The notes: generated by a model not told the origin, from the letters alone. DNA of 64,000 bases from an uncultured Acetatifactor sp. (GCA_910577665.1 CAJTOJ010000014.1:22389-86388), one strand, 5' to 3'. Positions 16,581 through 25,888 are shown, counted from the stretch's first letter. Numbers and translations: made by a program.

Positions 16581-17060
16581 TCAGGCAGGATATACCAGCC
16601 GCTCCTCTTTGATGTCATAGAGTACTTCTTCTAAATATCTCTTGGCCAGATATCTGGCCATACCCAGGTTCATGTCCAGGTAGTTGCCGCAGTCTTTGGG
16701 ATCTGCACCGGGCACCTGCCCTTCAAAATCCCGGATAAATTCATACATCTGTGTCACCAGGGGCAGAATATCCCTGGAGGTGTATTCCCCTGCCAGCAAC
16801 AGGTAGAAACCGGTGCGGCAGCCCATGGGCCCGAAGTAGACTGTTTTATCCTTGTACATGGGATGGTTGCGCAGGAAAGTGGCCCCCAGATGCTCTATGG
16901 TGTGTACTTCTGCAGTGTTCATCACAGGCTCCTCATTGGGGCTTGTCATGCGCAGGTCAAAGGTAGTGATTCCCTGGGAACCGATGGTATCCCTCCGGGA
17001 GACATAGACACCTGGCTGTAGCCTGATATGGTCAATGGTAAAGCTTGCAATTTTCTCCAT
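16581..17060 (-). CDS. luxS: S-ribosylhomocysteine lyase LuxS
   Basis: A 159-residue protein, full length. Metal ligands are HTIEH (residues 53-57) and Cys124 in DCGNYLDMNL; the catalytic cysteine is Cys81 in GPMGCRTGFYL. It splits S-ribosylhomocysteine into homocysteine and DPD, the precursor of autoinducer-2, as part of the activated methyl cycle. AGGAGG precedes the ATG at 17060. It is cotranscribed in all likelihood with pfs downstream. No LsrB/LsrK-type AI-2 uptake gene is visible in the window, so whether this strain senses AI-2 or only makes it is not shown. Confidence 0.96.
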   Translation of the reverse strand: MEKIASFTIDHIRLQPGVYVSRRDTIGSQGITTFDLRMTSPNEEPVMNTAEVHTIEHLGATFLRNHPMYKDKTVYFGPMGCRTGFYLLLAGEYTSRDILPLVTQMYEFIRDFEGQVPGADPKDCGNYLDMNLGMARYLAKRYLEEVLYDIKEERLVYPA

Positions 17061-17390
17061 AAATAAAACCTCCTATTCTGGTTTGCTCTGGATTTTACTC
17101 TCTGTTGTCCTATTGTAGCATACATTCCCCACCAATAAAAGAGCGAAAAGAACGTTGTTGTGAGCGGTGTAGCCATGAATGGTAACTCCTGCTTATGGCG
17201 GTTTGCAACCAAAACAAGGTGCAAAGCAATCTGTTGACAGGCGTCTTGCGTTGTTATGATAAATGGGAAGCAGTAATTTCACTTTACAGAACCTGTTTCC
17301 TGGCAGAGGTTTGGGAGGAATTTTTACCGAAAGCTAAAATTTCACATTCCCCATGCCAATGGGGATCATGGAAAAAGCGAGGTGTGTGGT
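17061..17390. other. Divergent gap between luxS and XRE regulator
   Basis: No gene seen. On the minus strand a TACAAT -10-like element occupies 17112-17117, about 50 bp before luxS, with a poorer -35. The plus-strand part holds the leader of the XRE gene. Confidence 0.4.
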
Positions 17391-17729
17391 ATGAGAGCAG
17401 GGAAAAAAGATCTCAATATACAGATCGGGAAAAGGTTGCAGGACGCCAGGGAAAACAGCGGATATACCCAGGAAGTCTTTGCGGAGGCCCTGGATGTGAG
17501 TGTGGAACATTACAGGAAACTGGAGAGCGGTGCTTATGGCCTGCAGCTGGAGAAACTGGTGGTCCTGCATGACAAATACAAGATAGACCCCACCAGTCTG
17601 ATCACAGGGGAGAAGAATCACGGTTTTGACCTGGAGACTTTCCTGGCAAACTGTAGCAGGGAGGAGAGGAATGCATTTATTGCCCGGATACTTTCTTATA
17701 TGGAAAAATGGATGACGGAAAGGGGATGA
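17391..17729 (+). CDS. XRE-family transcriptional regulator
   Basis: A 112-residue protein. Residues 8-65 form a Cro/CI helix-turn-helix: IGKRLQDARENSGYTQEVFAEALDVSVEHYRKLESG. The remainder is helical and likely dimerises. Start ATG 17391 is preferred over a GTG three codons upstream; CGAGGTG lies 11 nt before it. It is followed by a strong hairpin at 17757-17794 and then the convergent GH13 gene. Its targets are unknown. It resembles the many small XRE regulators of Clostridia rather than a phage repressor. Confidence 0.82.
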   Translation: MRAGKKDLNIQIGKRLQDARENSGYTQEVFAEALDVSVEHYRKLESGAYGLQLEKLVVLHDKYKIDPTSLITGEKNHGFDLETFLANCSREERNAFIARILSYMEKWMTERG

Positions 17730-17756
17730 ACCATTCACCCTGGGTGCAACTGCCGT

Positions 17757-17794
17757 ATACCACAGGGAATGGGGATGTGCATTCCCTGTGGTAT
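17757..17794. terminator. Perfect 14-bp hairpin between convergent genes
   Basis: ATACCACAGGGAAT (17757-17770) and ATTCCCTGTGGTAT (17781-17794) are fully complementary with a 10-nt loop. The hairpin lies between the XRE gene end (17729) and the GH13 gene end (17837). There is no long T run on either side, so termination would be imperfect. A bidirectional transcript-end stabiliser is the simplest reading. Confidence 0.55.
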
Positions 17795-17836
17795 ATTGCT
17801 GTCTGCTATCTTCTGGATCCGTATCCGCACAGGTCA

Positions 17837-19945
17837 TTATCCGAATATGCGTACAGGGCGGAGGGTCAGCACCAGGGTAGAACGGGGGGCCATGCGGATC
17901 TGGAAGCCCTCTATGGACAGGGGACCTTCCGGGCCTGGTATATTCTCCGGCAGGTACCAGCCGGAGGTATCTGCCTCCACCTGCCATTTCATACCCACGG
18001 GAAGCTCTGGCAGGAAACAATCCTGTTCTTCCCAGAATACATTGACCGCCAGGCATACGATATCATCTGTGGTATTGTCCCTGTTCCGGCCGGCGTAGAC
18101 CACACAGAGCACATGGGTTCTTCCGTCCGGCTTCAGGATCTGGATTTCGGGAAGGCCAAAGGAGCAGTTCCCGGCGTACTTCCGCACCACATCATGGTCT
18201 TTCCGGAACTGGATCATATATTTTGTGTAAGCAAAATGTCTTTTGTTCTTCACCAGGAAATCCCAGTCCAGCCATGACACTTCGTTGTCTTGACAGTAGG
18301 CATTGTTATTCCCGTACTGGGTATTGAGAAATTCATCCCCGGCCAGGAACATGGGAGTACCCCGGCTGGTCAGCAGTACTGTGATGGCATTCTGGGCCAG
18401 CTTCCGGCGCAGGGCCAGGATATCCGGGTCATCGGTTTCTCCTTCTGTGCCACAGTTCCAGCTGCGGTTGTCATTGCTGCCGTCCGTGTTGTTCCAGCCA
18501 TTGGATTCGTTGTGTTTCATGGAATAAGAATACATGTCCCACAAGGTAAAACCGTCATGGCAGTTCAGGAAGTTCACAGAGGCGTTCTGGCCCCGGTGTT
18601 CCGGGGGATACAGATCCCTGGAACCGGTGATCCGGCAGCCGGCCAGGGCTGCCATGCCAAAATCCCCTTTTAGGAAATCCCGCATATCGTCCCGGTACCG
18701 CCCGTTCCACTCTGACCAGCGGCTCCAGGCAGGGAAGCTGCCCACCTGGTACAGTCCTCCGGCATCCCAGGCCTCGGCCACCAGCTTTACATTGCCCAGG
18801 ATGGGGTCGAAGGCAAGATTCTGTAGCAGGGGAGGATTGTTCATGGGGGTGCCATCCTGGTTCCTTCCCAGGATGCTGGCCAGGTCAAACCGGAATCCGT
18901 CAATGTGATAGGAGGTGGTCCAGTACCGCAGGCACTCCAGAATCATCTGCTGCACCACGGGGTGGTTGCAGTTCATGGTATTGCCACAACCGCTGAAATT
19001 AAAATATTCACCATTTGGCGTGAGCATGTAGTAAATATTGTTGTCAAAGCCCTTGAAGGAAAAGCAGGGGCCATACTCATTTCCCTCGGCAGTGTGGTTG
19101 AACACCACATCCAGGAAGCACTCAATCCCGTTCTCATGCAGGCACTTGATCAGGGCTTTCAGCTCATTCCCTTCCCGGTTGTATTCAATATTGCCCGCAT
19201 AGCTGGTGTTGGGGGCGAAAAAGCTTACTGTGTTGTAGCCCCAGTAGTCCAGCAGATGCCTGCCATCTACCTCCCTGCTGTCCTTCATCTCATCAAATTC
19301 GAACACAGGCATCAGTTCCACGGCATTCACGCCAAGCTCTTTCAGATAAGGGATCTTCTCCATGACCCCGGCGAAGGTGCCTGGGTAAGCCACCTGTGAA
19401 GAAGCATGCCTTGTGAATCCCCGCACGTGCAGCTCATAGATCACCAGGTCTTCCATGGGGATCAGCAGGAGGGGCACACGGCCCCAGTCGAAGTTGTCCT
19501 GGACCACACGGGCCTTGTAGAAGCTGTCTTCCTTATTCTTGATTCCCCAGACGCTCTGCCCGGTGACAGCCTTGGCATAAGGATCCAGCAGGATCTTGTT
19601 GTGGTCAAAAAGTAGTCCCCTGGTTCTGTCATAGGGTCCGTCCAGCCTGTAAGCGTATTCAAATTCCTCTATATGCAGGCCGAATACGATCATGGAGTAC
19701 ACGTTGCCGATCCGGTAATGCTCCGGGAATTTCAGCACTGCATAAGGGGTATTCTCCATCCTGTGGAACAAAAGCAGTTCGCAGGAGGTGGCCCCGGTGG
19801 AATGGATGGTGAAATTCACACCCACGGGAATGGCAGTGGCACCGTTCAGCCCATACATGCCGGGTCTGACCTGGAAACCTTCGATTTCATCCATGGGAAT
19901 CATATGGATGGTGCCGGTAGGGCTACTGTAGCTTAGATTGTTCAT
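17837..19945 (-). CDS. glgX: Glycogen debranching-type enzyme, GH13 (isoamylase/GlgX/pullulanase subfamily)
   Basis: A 702-residue protein with an N-terminal carbohydrate-binding-module-48-like domain (about 20-130) and a GH13 barrel. The conserved regions are DVVFNHTAEGNE (region I), DGFRFDLASILGRNQDG (nucleophile Asp), VAEAWDAGGLYQVG (acid/base Glu) and NCHDGFTLWD (third Asp), with the C-terminal beta domain after about 600. These match debranching enzymes cutting alpha-1,6 links of glycogen or limit dextrins. No signal peptide, so it is intracellular. Start ATG 19945. Pullulanase type I is a possible alternative. No glg genes are next to it. Confidence 0.88.
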   Translation of the reverse strand: MNNLSYSSPTGTIHMIPMDEIEGFQVRPGMYGLNGATAIPVGVNFTIHSTGATSCELLLFHRMENTPYAVLKFPEHYRIGNVYSMIVFGLHIEEFEYAYRLDGPYDRTRGLLFDHNKILLDPYAKAVTGQSVWGIKNKEDSFYKARVVQDNFDWGRVPLLLIPMEDLVIYELHVRGFTRHASSQVAYPGTFAGVMEKIPYLKELGVNAVELMPVFEFDEMKDSREVDGRHLLDYWGYNTVSFFAPNTSYAGNIEYNREGNELKALIKCLHENGIECFLDVVFNHTAEGNEYGPCFSFKGFDNNIYYMLTPNGEYFNFSGCGNTMNCNHPVVQQMILECLRYWTTSYHIDGFRFDLASILGRNQDGTPMNNPPLLQNLAFDPILGNVKLVAEAWDAGGLYQVGSFPAWSRWSEWNGRYRDDMRDFLKGDFGMAALAGCRITGSRDLYPPEHRGQNASVNFLNCHDGFTLWDMYSYSMKHNESNGWNNTDGSNDNRSWNCGTEGETDDPDILALRRKLAQNAITVLLTSRGTPMFLAGDEFLNTQYGNNNAYCQDNEVSWLDWDFLVKNKRHFAYTKYMIQFRKDHDVVRKYAGNCSFGLPEIQILKPDGRTHVLCVVYAGRNRDNTTDDIVCLAVNVFWEEQDCFLPELPVGMKWQVEADTSGWYLPENIPGPEGPLSIEGFQIRMAPRSTLVLTLRPVRIFG

Positions 19946-20070
19946 GGCAGTGTTCCTTCCTGTTTTTGGGTCTTTTGTGGTAGCAGGGCTTTTCTATAGA
20001 GTATCATTTCCAGGCGGCAGGTGTCAAATATTTGTTAGTCTTTTCATGGTGTCTGTTCATCCGGCGTTCC

Positions 20071-20209
20071 GGTTCACCGGGCATTGCGGCCAGGTGTTTT
20101 CATGCGTTCTTTGCGTGACACACCCCGAGACTACAGGCGGCAAAATGAGAGTTCTTTGCTTATTTTGTGTGCATCACGTTGCTGTTTCGGCGTAGCCGTG
20201 CACAGTAAC
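20071..20209. repeat. Dispersed ~135-bp intergenic repeat, copy B
   Basis: Starts GGTTCAC at 20071 and ends GTGCACAGTAAC at 20198-20209. Shared with copy A (7182-7316) are AGGTGTTTTCA, CTTTG-GTGACA, ACCCGAGACT or a close variant, TTTTGTGTGCAT and the terminal ACAGTAAC, in the same order and spacing. A short extra copy of the GACTACAGGCGGC word follows at 20221. It lies upstream of the ABC transporter operon. Confidence 0.7.
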
Positions 20210-20246
20210 GACAAACCCGGGACTACAGGCGGCAGCCGTAAAATTG

Positions 20247-20275
20247 TGGACAACAGCAGGTATTTTCAGTATAAT
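20247..20275 (+). promoter_or_regulatory. Sigma-A-type promoter of the sugar ABC operon
   Basis: TGGACA at 20247-20252 and a consensus TATAAT at 20270-20275 are separated by 17 bp, 58 bp upstream of the ATPase gene start at 20333. The promoter begins right after copy B of the dispersed repeat. Confidence 0.6.
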
Positions 20276-20332
20276 GTAGGAAAAATGCAGGAAATGCAAT
20301 GGATTCTTGTGAGACGGGCAGGGAGGTATCAT

Positions 20333-21745
20333 ATGAAAGTAGTATTACAGAACCTGACGAAGACATTTCCGGGACGGGGCCGGAAGGTACGGGAAGAAGT
20401 GGTGGCGGTCAGCAATTTTGACTTTGAGATCCCGGATGGCAGGCTGATCGGCCTTCTTGGCCCATCGGGCTGTGGGAAGAGCACTACACTGAACCTGATC
20501 AGCGGCCTGGTGAGACCTACCAGCGGCAGGATCTTTTTCGGGGAAGAGGATGTCACAGCCCTGGCACCGGAACACAGGGGGATCGGGCTGGTGTTCCAGA
20601 ATTATGCCCTTTACCCGCATCTGACGGTGAGGCAGAATATTACCTTTCCCCTGGAGAATTTAAAAGGAAAAGACAAGCTTTCCAGGCAGGAGATGGAAGA
20701 GAAAGCACTGGAGGCGGCGAGACTGGTGCAGATTGAAGAGCTGATGGACCGCAGGCCCGGGGAGTTGTCCGGAGGACAGCAGCAGCGGGTGGCCATTGCC
20801 CGCGCCCTGGTGAAACGTCCCAAGGTGCTTCTGCTGGACGAGCCGCTGTCCAACCTGGATGCAAGGCTGCGTCTCCAGACCAGGGAGGAGATCCGCAGGA
20901 TCCAGAGAGAGACAGGTATCACCACCATTTTCGTGACCCATGACCAGGAGGAAGCCATGAGCATCTCTGACCTGATTGTGGTCATGGAGGCCGGAGTGGT
21001 CCAGCAGACCGGCAGGCCCCAGGAGGTCTATGACGACCCGGAGAATCTGTTTGTGGCCAGATTCCTGGGAACCCCGCCCATCAATGTCTTTGAAGCACAG
21101 CAGAAAGGGGACGGGCTGTATATAGGCGGGAACAGGGTGCTGTCCTGGACATCCATGCCAGAGGCAAAGAAGGCCGGGGCTGGAAGTGCCCCATGGGCAG
21201 ACGGATCCGGAAATGGTGTCCGGGCAGGCAAAACAGGGGACACAACCCAGCCGGACAAAGCAGGGGATGGGACAGGGACAGGATCCGGCACTGGGGACGG
21301 CATTACGCGGGATGTGTATGTGGGTATCCGGCCGGAAGGCTTTCTCCTGCAGGCACAAGGTCCTCTCGTCTGCGAGCTGGACGGCGTGGAAGTCATGGGA
21401 CGGGATGTCACCGTAGTGTCCACCCACCAGGCCTCCCGGAATACGAAGATCCGTTCCATTGTAAGTGCGGAGGGCTTAGAGCAGGCCGGGCTGACGGCAT
21501 CTGCAGGCCAGGCGCAAGGGCCGGGAAGTCCGGGGCAGCCCAAATGGCATAGCCAGCAGGGGGCTTTGGTCCGGTTTGGATTAAATCCCCGCAAGGTGTT
21601 TGTGTTTGACAGACAGACAGGGGAGAGAATCCGGCTGAACCTGGCAGACCTGGCAGAACATCCGGCGGCTGGGAAAGCTGTTGGACAGGCTCCAGATACG
21701 GCGGCGCAGGCATCCGCCCCCACAGGCAGGGAGGCATCCATATGA
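20333..21745 (+). CDS. MalK/UgpC-type ABC transporter ATPase
   Basis: A 470-residue ATPase; start 20333 with GGGAGG upstream. Walker A GPSGCGKST (43-51), signature LSGGQQQRVA (145-154), Walker B VLLLDEP (165-171) and H-loop FVTHDQEEAM are intact. The regulatory C-terminal part (from about 240) is longer than the usual ~370-residue family total. It is broken by a Gly/Thr/Asp-rich segment near residues 285-325 and another Gly/Gln-rich one near 390-410, which separate the OB-fold strands. It powers uptake of an oligosaccharide or similar solute with the permeases that follow (4-bp overlap). In many Clostridia one MalK serves several importers. Confidence 0.9.
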   Translation: MKVVLQNLTKTFPGRGRKVREEVVAVSNFDFEIPDGRLIGLLGPSGCGKSTTLNLISGLVRPTSGRIFFGEEDVTALAPEHRGIGLVFQNYALYPHLTVRQNITFPLENLKGKDKLSRQEMEEKALEAARLVQIEELMDRRPGELSGGQQQRVAIARALVKRPKVLLLDEPLSNLDARLRLQTREEIRRIQRETGITTIFVTHDQEEAMSISDLIVVMEAGVVQQTGRPQEVYDDPENLFVARFLGTPPINVFEAQQKGDGLYIGGNRVLSWTSMPEAKKAGAGSAPWADGSGNGVRAGKTGDTTQPDKAGDGTGTGSGTGDGITRDVYVGIRPEGFLLQAQGPLVCELDGVEVMGRDVTVVSTHQASRNTKIRSIVSAEGLEQAGLTASAGQAQGPGSPGQPKWHSQQGALVRFGLNPRKVFVFDRQTGERIRLNLADLAEHPAAGKAVGQAPDTAAQASAPTGREASI

Positions 21746-22680
21746 ACAGAGTCAAAAGGAAAAAGGGAAAACCAGGCGGCCTGAAAGGGTATCTCTACCT
21801 TCTGCCCGCGCTTCTGTTCCTGGGCGTATTCCTGGTATACCCACTGGTGGATGTGTTTGTCTATTCTTTTGAGGAGGGCTATAATTCCGCCTCCCAGACC
21901 TGTTATGGAACCGGTCTGTATAATTATAATTACGTACTTCATGATCCCTATTTCCTCCAGGCTGTGAAAAATACGTTTCTCCTGGTAGTGATTACCGTAC
22001 CTCTGTCCACAGGGCTGGCTCTGCTGGTTTCTGTGGGGCTGCACTCCATAAAGCCCCTGCGGGATCTGTTCCAGACGGTGTATTTCCTGCCCTATGTGAC
22101 CAACACCCTGGCGGTGGGGCTGGTGTTCATGATCCTGTTCAAAAAGACGGCATATTCGGACGGGCTGATCAACCTGCTGATTACCTGGTGTGGGGGGGAT
22201 ACAGTGGACTTCATAGACGGGCCTTACTGGGCCAAGATGTTTGTGCTGTGCTTCTACACGGTGTGGGTGGTGATGCCCTTCAAGATCCTGATCCTGACCA
22301 GTGCCCTGGCCTCCGTGAACCAGGACTACTACAAGGCGGCCCAGGTGGATGGTACCTCAAAGCTGCGGACCTTTTTCCGGATTACCCTGCCGATGATCTC
22401 CCCTATGATCTTCTACCTGGTGATCACAGGTTTCATAGGGGCTTTCAAGGCGTACAGCGATGTGGTGGCCCTGTTCGGCACGGATTTGAATGCTGCCGGA
22501 ATGAATACCATTGTGGGGTATGTATACGACATGTTGTATGGGGACAGCGGCGGCTATCCCTCCTATGCATCGGCGGCGGCCATCCTGCTGTTTGCCATTG
22601 TACTCACCATCACATGCATCAATCTGTTGGTCAGCGGCAGGAAAGTAGCTGCAGGCGGGGGGTATGAGTATGGAAAATAA
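21742..22680 (+). CDS. Sugar ABC transporter permease (MalF/UgpA type)
   Basis: A 312-residue protein with six membrane helices, the first at about 15-40. The cytoplasmic coupling EAA loop is present as YYKAAQVDGTSKLRTFFRITLP, which docks the ATPase. The ATG overlaps the stop of the ATPase gene (ATGA), so the genes are translationally coupled. The family imports mono- or oligosaccharides or glycerol-3-phosphate; the substrate is not readable from the permease. It is partnered by the permease starting at 22664. Confidence 0.9.
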   Translation: MNRVKRKKGKPGGLKGYLYLLPALLFLGVFLVYPLVDVFVYSFEEGYNSASQTCYGTGLYNYNYVLHDPYFLQAVKNTFLLVVITVPLSTGLALLVSVGLHSIKPLRDLFQTVYFLPYVTNTLAVGLVFMILFKKTAYSDGLINLLITWCGGDTVDFIDGPYWAKMFVLCFYTVWVVMPFKILILTSALASVNQDYYKAAQVDGTSKLRTFFRITLPMISPMIFYLVITGFIGAFKAYSDVVALFGTDLNAAGMNTIVGYVYDMLYGDSGGYPSYASAAAILLFAIVLTITCINLLVSGRKVAAGGGYEYGK

Positions 22681-23650
22681 AATAATTGACAGGAAAACAG
22701 ATTACCAGAAGACAGAAGAAAGGATGGCGGGGACATCCGGTGGTAGGATCAAAGGCCCCAGGGCAGGTGCGGGGACAGCTGACAGGGTGGACTATGGCAG
22801 GGTGGAGCGGCAGGCGAGGATCAAGAACCGGGTGGGCAAGACCATCACCTATATGCTACTGACCCTATGGGCACTGGTGGTGCTCTTCCCCTTCTACTGG
22901 ATGGTACTCACCTCCTTGAAGGGATATGGCGCGTATAACTCGGAATTTATCCCCCGGTTTTATACCCTGTCCCCTACCCTGCAGAATTATGTAGATGCCT
23001 TTACCACAGTGTCCCTGGGACGGTACCTGTTGAACACAGCGGTATTTACCCTGGTTACCACAGGGCTGATGCTGGGAGTGATCGTGCTGGCTGCTTTTGC
23101 TTTTGCCCGGCTGGAATTCAAGGGGAAGCACATCCTGTTTGTGGCGTTCCTGTCCCTGATGATGATTCCCAATGAACTGGTGGTGATCACCAATTTTGTG
23201 ACAGTCACCAGCCTGGATTTGCGCAATACATTCACAGGCCTGATCCTGCCCTCTGTCACCTCCGTCTTCTATATCTATCTGCTGAAGGAGAATTTTGAGC
23301 AGATCCCAGACAGCCTGTATTACGCGGCCAAGGTGGATGGGACCTCGGATCTGAAGTATCTGTTCAAGGTCATGATCCCCATCTCCAAGCCTACCCTGGT
23401 GACAGTCACCATACTGAAGGTCATCGAATGCTGGAATTCTTATGTGTGGCCCAGGCTGATCACGGATAACCCGGACTACTACCTGGTGTCCAACGGCATC
23501 CAGGAGATAAGAGAGAATGGATTCGGCAGGGAGAACATTCCTGCCATGATGGCGGCGGTGGTGGTGATCTCGGTGCCGCTTGTGCTCCTGTTTCTGGTCT
23601 TCCGTAAGAAGATTATGGCAGGGGTATCCAGAGGAGGGACAAAATTTTGA
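22664..23650 (+). CDS. Sugar ABC transporter permease (MalG/UgpE type)
   Basis: A 328-residue protein with six membrane helices. The EAA loop reads YYAAKVDGTSDLKYLFKVMIPISKP in the C-terminal half. It carries an unusually long hydrophilic N-terminus of about 55 residues before the first helix (YMLLTLWALVVLFPFYW). The start overlaps the previous gene by 17 bp. It forms the second half of the channel. A 62-bp hairpin and a dispersed repeat separate it from the binding-protein gene, which could set different mRNA levels for channel and binding protein. Confidence 0.9.
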   Translation: MSMENKIIDRKTDYQKTEERMAGTSGGRIKGPRAGAGTADRVDYGRVERQARIKNRVGKTITYMLLTLWALVVLFPFYWMVLTSLKGYGAYNSEFIPRFYTLSPTLQNYVDAFTTVSLGRYLLNTAVFTLVTTGLMLGVIVLAAFAFARLEFKGKHILFVAFLSLMMIPNELVVITNFVTVTSLDLRNTFTGLILPSVTSVFYIYLLKENFEQIPDSLYYAAKVDGTSDLKYLFKVMIPISKPTLVTVTILKVIECWNSYVWPRLITDNPDYYLVSNGIQEIRENGFGRENIPAMMAAVVVISVPLVLLFLVFRKKIMAGVSRGGTKF

Positions 23651-23663
23651 TAAAAAGTTCAGC

Positions 23664-23814
23664 CAGTGGAAAGCGTATGGATGAAAATCGTGCTTGCACG
23701 AGTTTTCACCCATTGATTTCCACTGAGGGAATGCCCGTCTATGAGCAAAAAGGAGCTGCAAATGCAGCGGGGAGTGCCGAAAGGCACGATTTTGCGAATG
23801 GGCATGGGCTGAAC
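23664..23814. repeat. Long hairpin and dispersed repeat copy F inside the ABC operon
   Basis: CAGTGGAAA (23664-23672) pairs with TTTCCACTG (23717-23725), enclosing a nearly perfect inner stem that meets at GTGC-TT-GCAC (about 23690-23699). Further hairpins follow: GCTGC/GCAGC and GTGCC/GGCAC. The block at 23783-23814 repeats the one at 9915-9946. Such structures in ABC operons often protect or process mRNA, but this one is also a mobile-looking repeat. Confidence 0.6.
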
Positions 23815-23927
23815 ATAACTTTTATATTAGAAGCTTGTATGATATAAGCGTCAAAAGGAATTTTAGGCGATATGGCCCGCAAGAGGGGAGAAACAGACTC
23901 CTCATTCACAGCACAGGGGGTATTAGG

Positions 23928-25694
23928 ATGAGAATGGACTGGATACAGTGGATCAGGCAGAAGACCGGACAGAAGCGCCCTGCATGGAACCGGGAAGGAG
24001 AATCCTGCAGGAAGAAGCCCTGTGGGATATATTCCAGGATAGAGAAAGGATGGATGAGGCATCTGGGAGGAACTGGGAGAAGGGGCAGGACGGGAGCTTG
24101 GAGCCGGGGAACCGTGCTGGGTATCCTGGGGGGCTGCGCCTTGTTTCTTGGAGGCTGCCATGGCCAGGGGAGCCTGAAACCATTTGTGGTGCCGGAGATG
24201 TTCGATACTTCCCGGAACTATGAGATCACTTTCTGGGCCAAAAACGATACCAACAAGACCCAGACCAACATTTATGAGAAGGCCATTGCAGATTTCCAGG
24301 ACCTGTATCCCAATATCACCGTGAATCTGCGGCTATATACGGATTATGGGAAAATATATAACGATGTGATCACTAATATAGCCACAGGCACCACCCCCAA
24401 CGTATGTATCACCTACCCGGATCATATTGCCACGTATCTCACAGGCAACCATCTGGTGGTGCCCTTAGAGGAGCTGTTCGCAGATGAGAGATATGGGCTG
24501 GGGGGAAGCGAAGTCAGATATGACGCGCCCAGGGTGGAGGAGATCATTCCCCAGTTTCTGGCGGAATGCTCTTTTGCGGGACATTATTACGCCATTCCCT
24601 ATATGCGCTCCACGGAAGCCTGTTATGTGAACAGGACCTTTGTGGAAAAGCTGGGATATGAATTGCCGGAGTGCCTTACCTGGGATTTCGTGTGGGAGGT
24701 GTCTGAGGCTGCCATGGAGCAGGACGGGGAAGGCAATTTCAAGGTAAACGGCCAGAAGGTACTGATTCCCTTTATCTACAAATCCACGGACAATATGATG
24801 ATCCAGATGCTTCGGCAGCTTGACGCAGGGTATTCCACCCAGGAGGGGGAACTGCTGCTCTTCAACGATACCACAAAGAGCCTGCTGGAGACCATCGCAC
24901 AGCATGCAGGAACAGGGGCTTTCTCCACATTCAAGATTTCCAGTTATCCTGCCAATTTCCTAAATGCAGGACAGTGCATCTTTGCCATTGACTCCACGGC
25001 GGGAGCTACCTGGATGGGAACGGATGCACCACTGATCGACATCAGCAAGGATAAACTGGTGGAATTCGACACGGCTGTGATGTCCATTCCCCAGTTTGAA
25101 CCAAAAGATCCCTGGATGATTTCCCAGGGCCCCTCCGTGTGCCTGTTTAACAAGGCGGATTCAGGGGAAGTGCTGGCTTCCTGGCTCTTTGCCCAGTATC
25201 TGTTGACCAATGATGTACAGATTGCCTATGCCCAGACAGAAGGTTACGTGCCGGTGACAACCAAAGCCCAGGAATCAGAGCAGTACCAGGACTATCTGTC
25301 CAGATGCGGGGAGGACAATGCCCTGTACTATGATGTGAAGATCAAGGCCACACAGCTTTTGCGGGATAATGTGGAACATACCTTTGTGACCCCGGTATTC
25401 AGCGGTTCTGCCTCCCTGCGGGATGCAGCAGGGCAGCTGATTGAGAACACAGTGAAATCCATGCGGCGCAAGGAGGAGGTAAACGACAGCTACTATGAAA
25501 AACTTTTCAGCGATATAACGGCCCTGCACCGTCTGGACCAGCTGGGGACGCCAGATGAGCGGGTGGTAGCCGGGAAGGCTGACCTGGGCCCCCTTCCCGG
25601 TACGGCTGTGGCGTTGCTGGCAGGACTGGCAGGAGCCTGGGTGCTGGTTTTGCTGTATGTAGCCGGGAAGAAGCTGAGGCGCACCGGAAAATGA
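23928..25694 (+). CDS. Extracellular solute-binding lipoprotein with C-terminal membrane anchor
   Basis: A 588-residue protein of the ABC operon. With this start (GGGGG at 23916-23920) the N-terminus is unusually long and basic before the lipobox LGGC (Cys77). An internal ATG at 24054 with AGAAAGGA would give a normal 34-residue signal peptide and may be the true start. The mature part is a family-1-type sugar-binding protein (ITFWAKNDTNKT, then the YPDHIATYLTG and VPYMRSTEACYVN-like blocks). It ends with a hydrophobic helix (LPGTAVALLAGLAGAWVLVLLYV) and KKLRR, so the protein is tethered at both ends, which is rare for binding proteins. Substrate unknown; an oligosaccharide is likely. Confidence 0.85.
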   Translation: MRMDWIQWIRQKTGQKRPAWNREGESCRKKPCGIYSRIEKGWMRHLGGTGRRGRTGAWSRGTVLGILGGCALFLGGCHGQGSLKPFVVPEMFDTSRNYEITFWAKNDTNKTQTNIYEKAIADFQDLYPNITVNLRLYTDYGKIYNDVITNIATGTTPNVCITYPDHIATYLTGNHLVVPLEELFADERYGLGGSEVRYDAPRVEEIIPQFLAECSFAGHYYAIPYMRSTEACYVNRTFVEKLGYELPECLTWDFVWEVSEAAMEQDGEGNFKVNGQKVLIPFIYKSTDNMMIQMLRQLDAGYSTQEGELLLFNDTTKSLLETIAQHAGTGAFSTFKISSYPANFLNAGQCIFAIDSTAGATWMGTDAPLIDISKDKLVEFDTAVMSIPQFEPKDPWMISQGPSVCLFNKADSGEVLASWLFAQYLLTNDVQIAYAQTEGYVPVTTKAQESEQYQDYLSRCGEDNALYYDVKIKATQLLRDNVEHTFVTPVFSGSASLRDAAGQLIENTVKSMRRKEEVNDSYYEKLFSDITALHRLDQLGTPDERVVAGKADLGPLPGTAVALLAGLAGAWVLVLLYVAGKKLRRTGK

Positions 25695-25782
25695 CAAGGA
25701 TGGAAAGCCTTGTGCGCATCACGTAGCTGTGAGCAATAACATAAAGAGACTGGGAAGAGATTCTTAAATAAATATAACTATA

Positions 25783-25810
25783 TTGATTTCCTGGGAAAAG
25801 CGTGTATAAT
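25783..25810 (+). promoter_or_regulatory. Sigma-A promoter of the secreted lipoprotein gene
   Basis: TTGATT at 25783-25788 and consensus TATAAT at 25805-25810, with a 16-bp spacer, lie 79 bp upstream of the start at 25889. The leader has two small hairpins, CAGCCT/AGGCTG and AAGCTT/AAGCTT. Confidence 0.65.
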
Positions 25811-25888
25811 GGGTTTCGTACCAAAAATAAGCAGCCTGTTGCAGGCTGTGTTGTAAAAGCTTCATCAGAGAAGCTTGGAGGAGGAACT

